From Chitinophagaceae bacterium (lineage in GTDB: Bacteria > Bacteroidota > Bacteroidia > Chitinophagales > Chitinophagaceae), in contig JADKJV010000027.1 in assembly GCA_016720825.1 (NCBI GenBank), positions 1 through 64,000 of the forward strand: a stretch of 64,000 bases of DNA, written 5' to 3'. Position 1 is the stretch's first letter. Every line of letters begins with the position of its first letter. The notes beneath the pieces are model-generated. The model was not told the origin of the DNA. It did not search any database and worked only from the letters and a program-made list of their open reading frames with translations. This document shows positions 1-9,773 of this stretch, in pieces. A program made the position numbers and the translations under genes.

Positions 1-3000
1 GATTGATGGTATCGGTTTCACAATGACTGTAGCTGTGATCGGTGTTCCCGAACAACCACTGGCATCAGGTGTAATCGTAAATGTAACAGTAACCGGAGCA
101 GTCGTAGTATTCGTTAATGTACCGCTGATATTACCACTGCCACTGGCAGCGATACCCGTTACGGCAACCGTGTTGTCTCTTGTCCAGTTATAGTTTGTCA
201 ATGGAATTAATCCACTCATCACAATAGTTGTGATAGCCGTTCCGGAACAAACTGACTGCGCAGATGGTGTTGCCACGGCGGTGGGCTCTGGTTTTAGAAC
301 AATCGCAGATGTAACCGGCGCTGAACTGCATCCGCCTACAGTGGCAATCGCTATATACGTTGTGGCAATTGTTGGTTTCGCATACACATTCAATGCCGGT
401 GTTCCTGCGCATAAGGTATCGTGGCCCCTGCATCTGAATATAATCCGGTAACCGGTGTCCACACCGGCGGAGGCGGTGCCGCTGTAAAATTGATTGTAAT
501 TGACCAGTCGACTAACGTTCCGAAATCTGCTGAAGCATTATCCCTTAACGCGAGTGTCCATGTCCCGTTTCCTGTTCCAAACAGGGCCGGGAAACTGGTT
601 GTGGTTGGCGTATATCCTGTAGCCGGATTCAGTGCGTTTGCATCAGCCGCAAATGTTCCAGTGAAAGGTGCGCTGGATGTACCTAATGAAACAGCCGACG
701 CAGAACTGATCACTGTATTGGTGAAATTATCACCGGATCCGCCCCTGCCATTAACGAGGTTTAATACCTCTCCGTTTGGTGCTTTCAGGTTGATGATCAG
801 ATCCGCGTCCCAGGTATGTGTCACATTGAGCTTCACATCCACACTATTGATCACTGCACCTGGCGGTAATGCAGGCACTGTTAAATTCGAAGTCAATCCT
901 GCTGGTAAATTATCCGGAATAGACAATGAGATCGTTCCGGAAGCAGTTACGAGTGATTGTGCCGTAGGTGGTGAGCCACCGGTAACACTGATCGGCACAA
1001 TCGTATTCGGACAAATATTAGCACTGGTTGGCGAAATAGTGATCACCGGAATCGGGCTCACGACTACCGTTGCAGTAATGGGCGTACCGGGACAACCATT
1101 TGCCACAGGCGTAATAGTGAAAGTAACGGTTATTGGTGCACCAGTACTGTTCGTCATCGTACCACTGATATTTCCACTGCCGCTGGCAGCAATACCTGTT
1201 ACTGAAACTGTATTGTCTCTTGTCCAGTTATAAACCGCGGTGGGTTCAGATCCGGACATCACAATAGTTGTGATCGCCGTGCCTGTACATACCGACTGGC
1301 TGGAAGGTGTGGCCGTAGCCGTTATCGGTGCGGCAATAGTAATGGTAAATTGAGTTGGAGCTCCTGTACAGGTTACACCATTATTAGTATATGATGCTGT
1401 TACCGTGAATGTGGCTGTTAATGGAGCCGCACCGGCATTCGTTCCCGTAAAGGCGGGCACATTACCGGAACCGGAGGTCGTACCCAAACCAATGGCTTCC
1501 GCAGTTCTTGTCCATGAGAATGTTGCTCCGGGTACAGGACTGGTAAACACCACTGAAGGCACTGAAGCATTATTGCAATAAGACTGGTTAGCAACCGCAT
1601 TAACCGTTGGCACAGGGTTCACTGTAATTAACGGTGTGCCGCTGTTACCTGAACCTGCACATAAATTAGCATCTGTAACAGAAACCAAAGAATACGTTGT
1701 GTTCACGGTGGGTGAAACAGGAATGTTTGCACCACTTAAATAATTATTGACGGTGAAATTGCTTGTACCATCATTATACACAACGGTAAAAGGTGATTGT
1801 CCGCCAGTTACTGTTACAACCAGATTCGCAGAACCTCCATTGCATATTGTAGAAAGACCAGATACACTTAATACAGAGGCTGTCGCGCATGCTCCAGGTA
1901 TATTGGTTGTCCAGATTCCCCTGCCATGTGTGGCAGCTGCAATCAGCCTGTCGGAAGCACGGTATTTAATCATATCCGTACTTACATTCGGGAATGATGC
2001 ATTGGCACTCCATACGGTGGAAGCGCCATTCAGTAAATCCGTTTCCCAAACACCAGTGGCAGTTGCGATATATGCTTTTGTATCTGTATCAGGATGGAAC
2101 AAACCCCAGCGCACCGGCATATCCGGTAAATTTCCATCACAGGCTGTCCAGGTAATACCACCATCAGCAGTAACAAAAACATTGGTCACACCAAAATTGG
2201 AGAAGCAGGCCATGAGGTGCTGGTCGGAAGAACCAGTGACTATACAATTCAGGAAACCCGATGCTCCCGGAGGTGTTATGATTGAAGTAGTAGGTGTAGC
2301 GGTATTCGCATTGTCGGCTATGACTAACCTGCTCGTAGTACCGTTACTGGTTCCAAAATAAACCCGGTTGGCTGTAAATGGCGAAACATGAACAGCTGAT
2401 ACCTGCATGCCGCCAAAATCTGTAATAGCTATGGATGTAGATGCTGTTCCTGTCTGGGGGTCATCCCAACGGATAAAATTTCCGCTACCGTTACAGAGAT
2501 AGATTTTATTTGCAGCATTATCATAATCCCAGGGGCTCACAAACCGGCCGCCTGCAAATGCCACATTTCCCCAGGTGTTACCGCCATTTAAACTCCGGCG
2601 TATATTATTATTAAAAGCTGAACCAAACTGGTACTGCGGTTCATTCTGGTCAATCGCACAGAACATGCCATCTCCTCCGTAAAATTCTATTGAACTGTCG
2701 AGACCCGGGTGATTCAAACGGTGCATACCGTTATCCTGCGCACCAGCTATAATATTATTTGTTTCTGTCGGATGGATAGCAACAGAATAAAACTGTTTTA
2801 TCCGCAATCCTTTATTCCGGTCGCGGATAGTTGTTCCGCCGTCTGCTGAATAAAATATCCCACCATCGCAGGCAAACATCAGTTTGGTTCCGCCATCCCA
2901 CCATTGTACATCATGCTGGTCAGCATGGATGTATTGCTGGCCGGGACCGCCTACCCATACCGCGATTTTTGTCCAGGTGGCACCACCATCTGTGGTTTTA

Positions 3001-4132
3001 TAACATTCAAGCCCACCCACAATACACTGGTTGCCATCAACAGGATTCACGCCACAGGAGATATCATACCATCCCTGTCCGTTCGCCCACGTACCACCAC
3101 CGGGTTGTGCAGCTGTCGGAACCCAGGTTACACCACCATCAGCTGATCTCCAGATTGTGGGGACCTGGTGTGAAGCATTGTCAGGGCATGCATATAAAAT
3201 ATTGCCACTGACACCTAATTCTGTTCTCTGGTTAAAGTTGTAAAAGCAGCCGTGGCAGAAGTCCAGGTACCTGCTGAAACTGAAGAAGGAGCATCTGTAA
3301 AACGATATCCGGATGTGCTGAAAATACCGGTAGTGACATGCAAACGCCCGGTATTACTGATTTCAAGATCTGCCACATCATTCCCAAGTCCGGTGGGCAT
3401 TATATTAGTCCATGTGGCACCGCCGTCGGTTGAACGCTGCAACCCGCTTCCCCTGGTACCAACATATACATTACCTGCATTATCGCAGAGTATTCTTGTT
3501 CCATTTAAAAAAGTACTTGTCGAAGGCAGGAAATTCCAGTTAACCCCACCATCTGTACTTTTGAAAACACCTACTCCCCTCACCGCATCGGCATTAAAAT
3601 AAGATTCGCCGGTACACATGTACATCACTTGCTGGAGACCCGGCCGCGGATCCTGGCAAATAGCACCGATCGCCAGATTGGATAATTCATCATTGACTAG
3701 TGTCCAGGTAGCCGGGAAAGCAGTAATATCTGTCGTCTTCCATAAACCACCTGCCACGCTTCCGGCAAAAACAGTTTTATGGGTGGCGTCCTGCAAATCC
3801 ACCATCACCGCACGGATACGACCGGAGGTCTGGTCATCATTCGGACGCGAATTTCCATTTATTCGTGAAAAATCACCATTAGGACCGCGTTCTGACCAGG
3901 CTAAAGAAGCTACGCGTCCGGCTGCAGCCTGTTTGGCTCTTGCTGTTTGTTCTGAAGCACTCCGCATCCTGTCCCAGGGTACTTTACCCAGCGCCGGATC
4001 CTGCATTTGCAGTTTCTCAAACATGATTCTGGCACTTGGGTTGTCATCCTCATCTTCTTCTTCCACCTGCGCCATCAGTGATGTGGCAGAAAAACAACAT
4101 AATAAAGTCAGTAATAAATGGAATTTTCTCAT
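1..4132 (-). CDS. Secreted BNR-repeat protein with P-domain and Ig-like modules (3' end outside window; two frameshifts)
   Basis: A likely secreted multidomain protein; its substrate is unknown. I place the start at 4132, where MRKFHLLLTLLC opens a signal peptide ending at SLMA, in preference to an ATG at 4183. An acidic stretch follows, then many Asp-box (BNR) motifs such as STDGGVNW, SADGGVTW, TTDGGATW and TADGGITW, as in sialidase/sortilin-like propellers. Next come Ig/PKD-like repeats and a proprotein-convertase P-like domain (about 450-850) with DADLIINLKAPNG and TWTLALRDNA. Another Ig-like repeat with NWTRDNTV runs off the left edge, where a type IX sorting domain would be expected but cannot be seen. 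The frame breaks near 3236 and near 409; each is repaired by one extra base (a T and a G on the minus strand). No neighbour explains its role. Confidence 0.8.
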
Positions 4133-4748
4133 TAGCGTAAGTTTTGGATATGGTATGGTTATGATCAATGATTGATTCAGCAATTATCCCTTACAGCAAT
4201 ATCATACACACAATAAAATCACTTGCATACACATGTTCATCCGCACACGACTAAACAGCGCAATAAACTATATGCCCGGTGATTTCAAGAATTGGGATTT
4301 TTCAATCTAATGTTCGGCACAGACTTACCAGTGTAATGAGGGTAAAGAGGCAGGAGTATTAATTCGAATCGTCAGTATCTGGTTTTTTCCTGAAGTGAAT
4401 ACTGGTATGTCTTTCTTTCAATGCAAACGGAAAATAAGGAAATTTAGGATATAAAAAAACTGGAATTAGTAAACGGATGTTGATTTATATAACATTGAGC
4501 ATTTTCTTTTAAAGTCTTAAACACATAGGCACATAGTACACATAGAAACACATAGAAATACATCTTGAATCTCCAAGTGCCCTAAGAGTAGCAAATTCTT
4601 CATTACCACGGACCCCACCCAACCACATCCATTTTCAATGATTCATTGCCTATTATCCCCTCCTTCACGTCGGGGGCCAAACTTTCATCTCTCAACTCTC
4701 AACTTTCAATTCTCAACTTTCAACTTCTCAATTATCCATTATCAATTA
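4133..4748. repeat. Intergenic region with short-word repeats
   Basis: No gene is seen in about 600 bases between two minus-strand genes. Positions 4508-4560 carry repeated CACATAG words. Positions 4685-4762 are a run of CTCAACTTTCAA-type words that passes into ATCAATTATCAATTA repeats and reaches the stop codon of the LuxE-like gene. The promoter of the BNR protein should lie just above 4132, but I cannot assign a convincing TAnnTTTG box. Confidence 0.6.
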
Positions 4749-5738
4749 TCAATTATCAATTACCAACAAACTACACCCCCTCAAATCACTCCCATCCATC
4801 CTCCCCAGGACTTCAAACGATCCATCAGCCTGTACACGCCCGGCATCATCGGTAGCAATGAATGCACAGGAATCCTGGTTGGCGAGGTCAATTATATTAA
4901 TGGCACCGCTTCCCTGTTTCATCACACGCAGGGGATCTTCTTCCTCGCGGACGAGGACTTTCATCCAGGGCGGGCAGGAGAATAAGCCTTCTCCCTGTGA
5001 CCAGGCCTGGGACAATAATTCGGTCATGCCGTATTCTGCATGGATCGGTGCAGGCCCGAAAGCTTTCTGTAATCTTTCATGCAGGGCCGCGCGGATCAGT
5101 TCTTCGCGACGGCCCTTCATGCCGCCGGTTTCAATAATCCGGGTATGATTTAATGGGATGGAATATTTTTCAGCAAAGTCGAGCAGCGCAAAGGATACAC
5201 CAATCAGTAATGATGGTTGTCCTGCCTTTTCCAGTTTTTCAAGAACAGCTGCCAGTTTTGCATCTTCCCGGAGATAAAAACCGCTGTCGGGGTGGCCACT
5301 TTTACGGATCAGCGCATCTACCATAAAAACCAGCGAGGAGGAATTGCCCCTTTCCAGGTAGGATGGCAGTAAACCAAGTACACAGTATTTATCCGGGGAA
5401 CCGTATACTTTTTCAAACCCGCGCATGAAACTGGTTTCGTAATTCCCGCTGTCTTTGATGTAATGCCGGCTGTTTACCATCCCGGTGGTACCGCTGCTTT
5501 CAAAAATATGCTGCGGCTCAAATACACCCGTGACCACTTTATGCGTTTTAAAAAAACGGATGGGGAGGAAAGGAATTGCCGACAGGGACCTGACCAGACC
5601 GGGTATCACCCCCAGGGCGTTCACATAATCCCGGTAGACCGGATTTTCAGCGTATTGCCGCCTGAAAACAGCCAGGGCCTGGCCCTCAAAATCCGTTTCA
5701 GCGGCGTCTAATATTTTACAAAACCCTTGCTTTTCCAT
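4749..5738 (-). CDS. LuxE-like acyl-protein synthetase / AMP-binding enzyme
   Basis: A 329-residue member of the LuxE acyl-protein synthetase family, which belongs to the adenylate-forming superfamily and activates a carboxylate as acyl-AMP before transfer to a thiol. The phosphate-loop-like motif FESSGTTGMVNS is near residue 80, and the family C-terminal signature LGRMDGSDLRGCSLLV is at the end. The acyl substrate and acceptor are unknown. There are no LuxC or LuxD reductase/transferase genes nearby, so this is not a luminescence locus; it stands alone, divergent from a lipoprotein gene. The stop codon is embedded in an ATCAATT repeat. Family assignment is good; specific function is open. 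Confidence 0.82.
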   Translation of the reverse strand: MEKQGFCKILDAAETDFEGQALAVFRRQYAENPVYRDYVNALGVIPGLVRSLSAIPFLPIRFFKTHKVVTGVFEPQHIFESSGTTGMVNSRHYIKDSGNYETSFMRGFEKVYGSPDKYCVLGLLPSYLERGNSSSLVFMVDALIRKSGHPDSGFYLREDAKLAAVLEKLEKAGQPSLLIGVSFALLDFAEKYSIPLNHTRIIETGGMKGRREELIRAALHERLQKAFGPAPIHAEYGMTELLSQAWSQGEGLFSCPPWMKVLVREEEDPLRVMKQGSGAINIIDLANQDSCAFIATDDAGRVQADGSFEVLGRMDGSDLRGCSLLVIDN

Positions 5739-5763
5739 ATCCCCTTTATATGGGTAATTATTG

Positions 5764-5771
5764 TAAATTTG
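5764..5771 (+). promoter_or_regulatory. Candidate Bacteroidota -7 box TAAATTTG
   Basis: TAAATTTG matches the Bacteroidota TAnnTTTG consensus and lies 21 bases before the lipoprotein start at 5792. I do not see a TTG at the usual 19-21 base spacing upstream, so support is moderate. Confidence 0.4.
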
Positions 5772-5791
5772 ATTAAAACAAACCCTTCCGG

Positions 5792-6241
5792 ATGAAATTA
5801 AGCCTGATGCTCTGCGGTCTCTGCCTGGTGACGTTATTAGCTTGCCAGAAGGATAAATTTACCACCACCCCACAGGTGAGTCTTAAATCCATCACACCCA
5901 GCAGTGTTGTGATCGGCGACATCATCCGCGTCAAAGGTACATTTACTGACAAAGAAGGTGATGTGGATTCTGCCTATATTATTTATAAATGGTACAATGG
6001 AGCCAACATCGTCAAAAATGACACTTTCCGCTACTACCTGCCCGCATTGGGAGTTCCTGCTGCCACCAAAGACGGCGATATCCTGGTTGAATTTTCTTAC
6101 GGCAGGTTCCAAACTGGTTATGTGCAATTAAGTTCTGTGTCGAAAGATACGACCAGCACTTTTGGTATCATGCTGGTGGATCACCAGAAAAACAAAAGTG
6201 AATACAAAGAATCGAAACAAATCAGGCTGCTGAAGCCCTGA
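5792..6241 (+). CDS. Lipoprotein of unknown function
   Basis: A 149-residue protein with an N-terminal signal and lipobox ending LLAC near residue 18, so it is predicted to be a membrane-anchored lipoprotein. The mature part is beta-rich; ITPSSVVIGDIIRVKG resembles the start of an Ig-like or TIG-type fold, but I do not recognise a named family. It is followed five bases later by the UbiA-like gene, and divergent from the LuxE-like gene. Real by length, signal sequence and composition; function unknown. Confidence 0.75.
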   Translation: MKLSLMLCGLCLVTLLACQKDKFTTTPQVSLKSITPSSVVIGDIIRVKGTFTDKEGDVDSAYIIYKWYNGANIVKNDTFRYYLPALGVPAATKDGDILVEFSYGRFQTGYVQLSSVSKDTTSTFGIMLVDHQKNKSEYKESKQIRLLKP

Positions 6242-6245
6242 CAAA

Positions 6246-7091
6246 TTGAGGTTTCTCCGCACAATCACTGACTTTATTATTTACAGCAATCTGTTTATTG
6301 CTGGCTGCGCCATGCTGATGGTGATGCAGACTTATATTTTCATTATACACCAGCCACCCGACCGCATTTTCACCGGGTTTGTATTTTCCGCTACCTGCTG
6401 CAGTTACAGTTTCCACTGGTATTTCACGGACCATTCTGTCATTCCCTCCCCCCGCATTCAATGGCTCAGGCGATTTCGCTTTGTGCATACCATTTTATTT
6501 TTCGCAGGCACAGCAGGTGTTATTTATTTTTTCTTCCGGCTCCTGCCCCACTGGCCCTGGTTACTGGTTTCAGCAGCGATTGCTTTCCTGTATTCAGCTC
6601 CTAAAATCCCGCATCCGCTGTTCCGTTCGCTCCGTAAAGTGGCATTGGGAAAAACCATCTTCCTGGCATTCGCCTGGATGTTTGTTACCACCTGGCTGCC
6701 GGTTGTGGTGAATGAAGTGCCCTGGGATAACCAGCATACCGTTTTCTGCATATACCGTTTCTTCCAGGTCTATTGCATTTGCATACTGTTTGATTACCGC
6801 GACCGGGAAGATGACAAAGCTGATGGCATCCGCAGCCTGATCACGTATATGAATGACAAAAGCATCACAAGGCTTTTTATATTCTCCACGCTGGTGAGCC
6901 TGGCCACCGCACTGGTATTATACAAATGGGATCCCGATCCGCTTTTTATCGGTTTCCTGATTTTACCCGTTGTGCTGACAGCCGCATTATATACACGTGC
7001 CCGGCGTGATTTCTCCGACCTGTTTTATTACGGACTCCTCGATGGCTTAATGGCCCTTTCAGCGATACTGATGCTGGTAGCCCGTATTTGA
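6246..7091 (+). CDS. UbiA-like prenyltransferase-family membrane protein
   Basis: A 281-residue polytopic membrane protein with about eight hydrophobic segments. SNLFIAGCAM near the N-terminus and LFDYRDREDDKADGIRS near residue 180 are typical of the UbiA superfamily, in which the second Asp-rich motif binds the Mg-diphosphate of a prenyl donor. The first Asp-rich motif (NDxxD type) is not clear in this protein, so activity may be divergent or lost. The start used is a TTG four bases after the preceding stop; no ATG fits better. It overlaps no other gene and leads into the M42 peptidase gene. Confidence 0.7.
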   Translation: MRFLRTITDFIIYSNLFIAGCAMLMVMQTYIFIIHQPPDRIFTGFVFSATCCSYSFHWYFTDHSVIPSPRIQWLRRFRFVHTILFFAGTAGVIYFFFRLLPHWPWLLVSAAIAFLYSAPKIPHPLFRSLRKVALGKTIFLAFAWMFVTTWLPVVVNEVPWDNQHTVFCIYRFFQVYCICILFDYRDREDDKADGIRSLITYMNDKSITRLFIFSTLVSLATALVLYKWDPDPLFIGFLILPVVLTAALYTRARRDFSDLFYYGLLDGLMALSAILMLVARI

Positions 7092-7092
7092 T

Positions 7093-7100
7093 TATTTTTG
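7093..7100 (+). promoter_or_regulatory. Candidate -7 box TATTTTTG
   Basis: TATTTTTG matches TAnnTTTG and lies 18 bases before the ATG at 7119. No obvious -33 TTG was seen at standard spacing. Confidence 0.3.
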
Positions 7101-7118
7101 ATAAAATTTCATTCCCAT

Positions 7119-8245
7119 ATGGCAAAAGCAGCTAAATCCGCGAAATCCGTAAAATCAGCCAAAACAGTTACCACACCGGCTTCTATGGAATTCCTGAAGA
7201 GTTATATCAATAATGCATCTCCCGTTGGTTTTGAAACCTGGGGACAGAAACTCTGGCTCAAATACCTCGAACCATATGTGGACACGCATTTCGTGGATCC
7301 GTATGGCACTGCGGTTGGCATGATCAATCCCGAACATCCTTTCAAAGTCGTGATTGAAGCCCATGCCGATGAAATCAGCTGGTTTGTGAATTATGTTACA
7401 CCCGACGGATTGATATACCTGAAAAGGAACGGTGGCGTGGATCACCAGACAGCCCCTGCATCCCGTGTGCTGATCCATGGTAAAAAAGGAGCCGTAAAAG
7501 CAGTATTCGGATGGCCGGCCATTCACACGCGCTATGCCACACCCGACCAGAAAGAAGCATCTCCCCGTACGGATAACTTATGGCTCGACTGCGGTGCCCG
7601 CAACCGCAAAGAAGTGGAAGCACTCGGTATCCATATTGGTGCCGTAGTTACATACCAGGACGGATTTGATGAACTTGCCAACGGTAACCTGATCGGCCGT
7701 GCATTTGATAACCGCATCGGCGGATTCATGATTGCAGAAGTAGCACGCCTGCTGAAAGAAAATAAAAAGAAACTGCCCTTTGGATTATATATAGTGAATG
7801 CCGTGCAGGAAGAAATCGGTTTGCGTGGAGCTGAAATGATTGCCCGCCGCATAAAACCCAACATTGCCATCGTAACCGACGTTACGCATGATACCACCAC
7901 ACCCATGATCAATAAAAATATTGAAGGGGATGTGTGCACCGGCAAAGGCCCGTCTTTATCTTATGCTCCCGCCGTACATAATAAATTACTGGCCCTGGTG
8001 GAGAAACTGGCAGCTGATAAAAAATACCGGTACAATGGCGTGCGTTGAGCCGCAGTACAGGTACTGATACGGATTCATTCGCTTACTCACATGAAGGTTG
8101 CCCGTCTGTACTGATTTCCATTCCCCTTCGCTATATGCACACAACTGTTGAGATGCTGCATGTGGATGACATCAATGCCACGATCCGGCTGATGTATGAA
8201 ACCTTATTAACTTTAAGTCCGAAAACCAACCTGAGTTATCTCTGA
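7119..8245 (+). CDS. M42 family metallopeptidase (aminopeptidase), one frameshift
   Basis: A cytoplasmic di-zinc aminopeptidase of family M42 (glutamyl aminopeptidase/endoglucanase-M type), about 375 residues after repair. The start ATG at 7119 is followed by a Lys/Ala-rich extension. Metal-ligand motifs are EAHADEISWFV (His82, Asp84), AFDNRIGG, the Glu pair in AVQEEIGLRGA and IVTDVTHD. The frame breaks near 8042; one extra base after GGCGTG restores ALSRSTGTDTDSFAYSHEG, including the conserved GTD motif and the last metal-ligand region CPSVLISIPLRYMHTTVE. Its stop overlaps the start of the downstream microprotein (TGATG), which suggests translational coupling and a shared operon. Confidence 0.88.
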
Positions 8246-8400
8246 TGCATCACCTCTTATATATTGACCCGGGCAGTGGCAGCTACCTCGTGCAGGTACT
8301 TGTCGGTGCCGCCCTTGGCGTGGTGATGTTTTTCAAGAATATAAAGATGTACATCCTCTCGCTGTTCAGGCGTACGCCTAAAAAAGACGATGATGAGTGA
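8245..8400 (+). CDS. 51-residue membrane microprotein (YIDPGSGS type)
   Basis: A small ORF of 51 residues that starts on the ATG overlapping the M42 stop. It reads MHHLLYIDPGSGSYLVQVLV, then a Gly/Ala/Val-rich transmembrane segment, FFKNIKMYIL, and a basic then acidic tail. The YIDPGSGS N-terminus, single membrane span and overlaps at both ends argue that it is translated. From memory, similar short proteins sit in Bacteroidota operons beside methyltransferase and sulfatase-like genes; I cannot search to confirm. Function unknown; it could be a membrane anchor or accessory subunit. Confidence 0.72.
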   Translation: MHHLLYIDPGSGSYLVQVLVGAALGVVMFFKNIKMYILSLFRRTPKKDDDE

Positions 8401-9772
8401 AACAGGGATACACCCTTCTTCTTACCGGGATCCGTCTGGATTTGTTTTTCGTTCCGGCAATACCATGTACAGGCAGGTGAATCCTGTTTACAGGGATCAT
8501 TATGACCACCTGATGCAAAGCGGGCTGTATGAAAAGCTCACGCAAAAAAAATGGCTGATCCCGCATACTGAAACAGATGGACAGTCATTGGGCGCAAAGG
8601 ATTATTATAAAATCCTGTTGCCGCAGCAAATCCCATTCATCAGTTTTCCATACGAGTGGACTTTCCCCATGTTGCAGGATGCGGCTTTACGTACATTGAA
8701 AGTCATGCGTATTTCATTGGATCATGATATGATATTGAAAGACGCAACGCCTTACAATATCCAGTGGCTGGATAACCGGATGCAACTGATCGACACGCTT
8801 TCTTTTGAAAAATATGAGGAGAACAAACCCTGGATTGCTTACCGGCAGTTCTGTGAATGTTTTTTAAGTCCGCTCCTCCTGATGCATTACAGCAAACAAC
8901 CCCTCCAGGCGATGATGCTTGCATATCCGGAAGGGATCCCGCTGGAAATCGCCAGATCCATGTTGCCCTGGCGCAGCCGTTTTTCATTGTACACCTGGAT
9001 GCACATTCACCTGCACGCCAAATATGCCGGGAAACACAAAGGCGAAAATGAACAGCGGGCACATATCTCTAAAAAGAAATTGCTGGCATTGGTTGACAGC
9101 CTGCAGTCTCTGATAAAAAGCCTGAAACCCGGAATCCGCCAGTCAACCTGGGGCGCTTATTATGAGGAAGCCAGTACACGGGAAGGATATTTCGCTGCTA
9201 AAAATGACATCATCACAAACTGGGTAAACAAACAGGAAGGCATCCATACCGCTACCGACTTCGGTGCCAACGATGGCCATTTCTCCCGGATCGTTGCCGC
9301 GAAAGGGATTCACACCATAGCCATGGATGCAGATGTGCTGGCTATCTCTTCCTTATATGAACAACTGAAAAAAGAAAAAGAAGTTTCTATCCAGCCCCTG
9401 CTGTCAGATTTATCAAACCCTGCTCCTGCTATTGGTGTTAATAACCAGGAAAGGGATTCATTAATCACCCGCATCGCCAACCGCGACCTGGGGCTTGCAC
9501 TCGCACTGATCCACCATTTGTGCATCGGCAGGAATATACCATTCACGGCACTGGCCGGGTTTTTCGCCTCATCCTGCCGGAAACTGATTATTGAATTTGT
9601 GCCGGTGAATGATCCAAAGTCGCAACAACTCCTGCTGAATAAAAAAAATATTTACGGATGGTACCATGCCGAAGGTTTTGAAAAAGCTTTCAGCAGGTAC
9701 TTCCGCATTCTCGATAAGACCCAGGTTACGGGTACTGAAAGAGTGTTATATTTAATGGAAAGAGCATCCTGA
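8390..9772 (+). CDS. Class I SAM-dependent methyltransferase with N-terminal kinase-like domain
   Basis: A 460-residue protein. The C-terminal half carries a class I methyltransferase fold: motif I TDFGANDGHFSRIVAAKG near residue 285, an acidic residue closing the second strand in IAMDADVLA, and later LALALIHHLC. The N-terminal half is unlike a methyltransferase: DHDMILKDATPYNIQW followed by MQLIDTLSFE resembles the catalytic and metal-binding loops of aminoglycoside-phosphotransferase/LPS-kinase-like folds, although the usual HGD is replaced by LKD. Two ATGs (8390, 8393) overlap the microprotein end. It lies directly ahead of two membrane phosphatase-superfamily proteins, so an envelope glycan or lipid substrate is a reasonable inference. 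Confidence 0.75.
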   Translation: MMSETGIHPSSYRDPSGFVFRSGNTMYRQVNPVYRDHYDHLMQSGLYEKLTQKKWLIPHTETDGQSLGAKDYYKILLPQQIPFISFPYEWTFPMLQDAALRTLKVMRISLDHDMILKDATPYNIQWLDNRMQLIDTLSFEKYEENKPWIAYRQFCECFLSPLLLMHYSKQPLQAMMLAYPEGIPLEIARSMLPWRSRFSLYTWMHIHLHAKYAGKHKGENEQRAHISKKKLLALVDSLQSLIKSLKPGIRQSTWGAYYEEASTREGYFAAKNDIITNWVNKQEGIHTATDFGANDGHFSRIVAAKGIHTIAMDADVLAISSLYEQLKKEKEVSIQPLLSDLSNPAPAIGVNNQERDSLITRIANRDLGLALALIHHLCIGRNIPFTALAGFFASSCRKLIIEFVPVNDPKSQQLLLNKKNIYGWYHAEGFEKAFSRYFRILDKTQVTGTERVLYLMERAS

Positions 9773-9773
9773 T

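Noticed and set aside
421..1233. 270-codon plus-strand open frame
   Set aside because: It lies opposite the BNR/Ig protein and has low-complexity Val/Pro/Thr content expected from the complement of repeats.
4675..4765. CRISPR-like array of TCAACTTTC words
   Set aside because: Words are short, of uneven spacing and without unique spacers; no cas genes are present.
4749..5738. Part of a lux luminescence operon
   Set aside because: No luxA, luxB, luxC or luxD homologues in the window.
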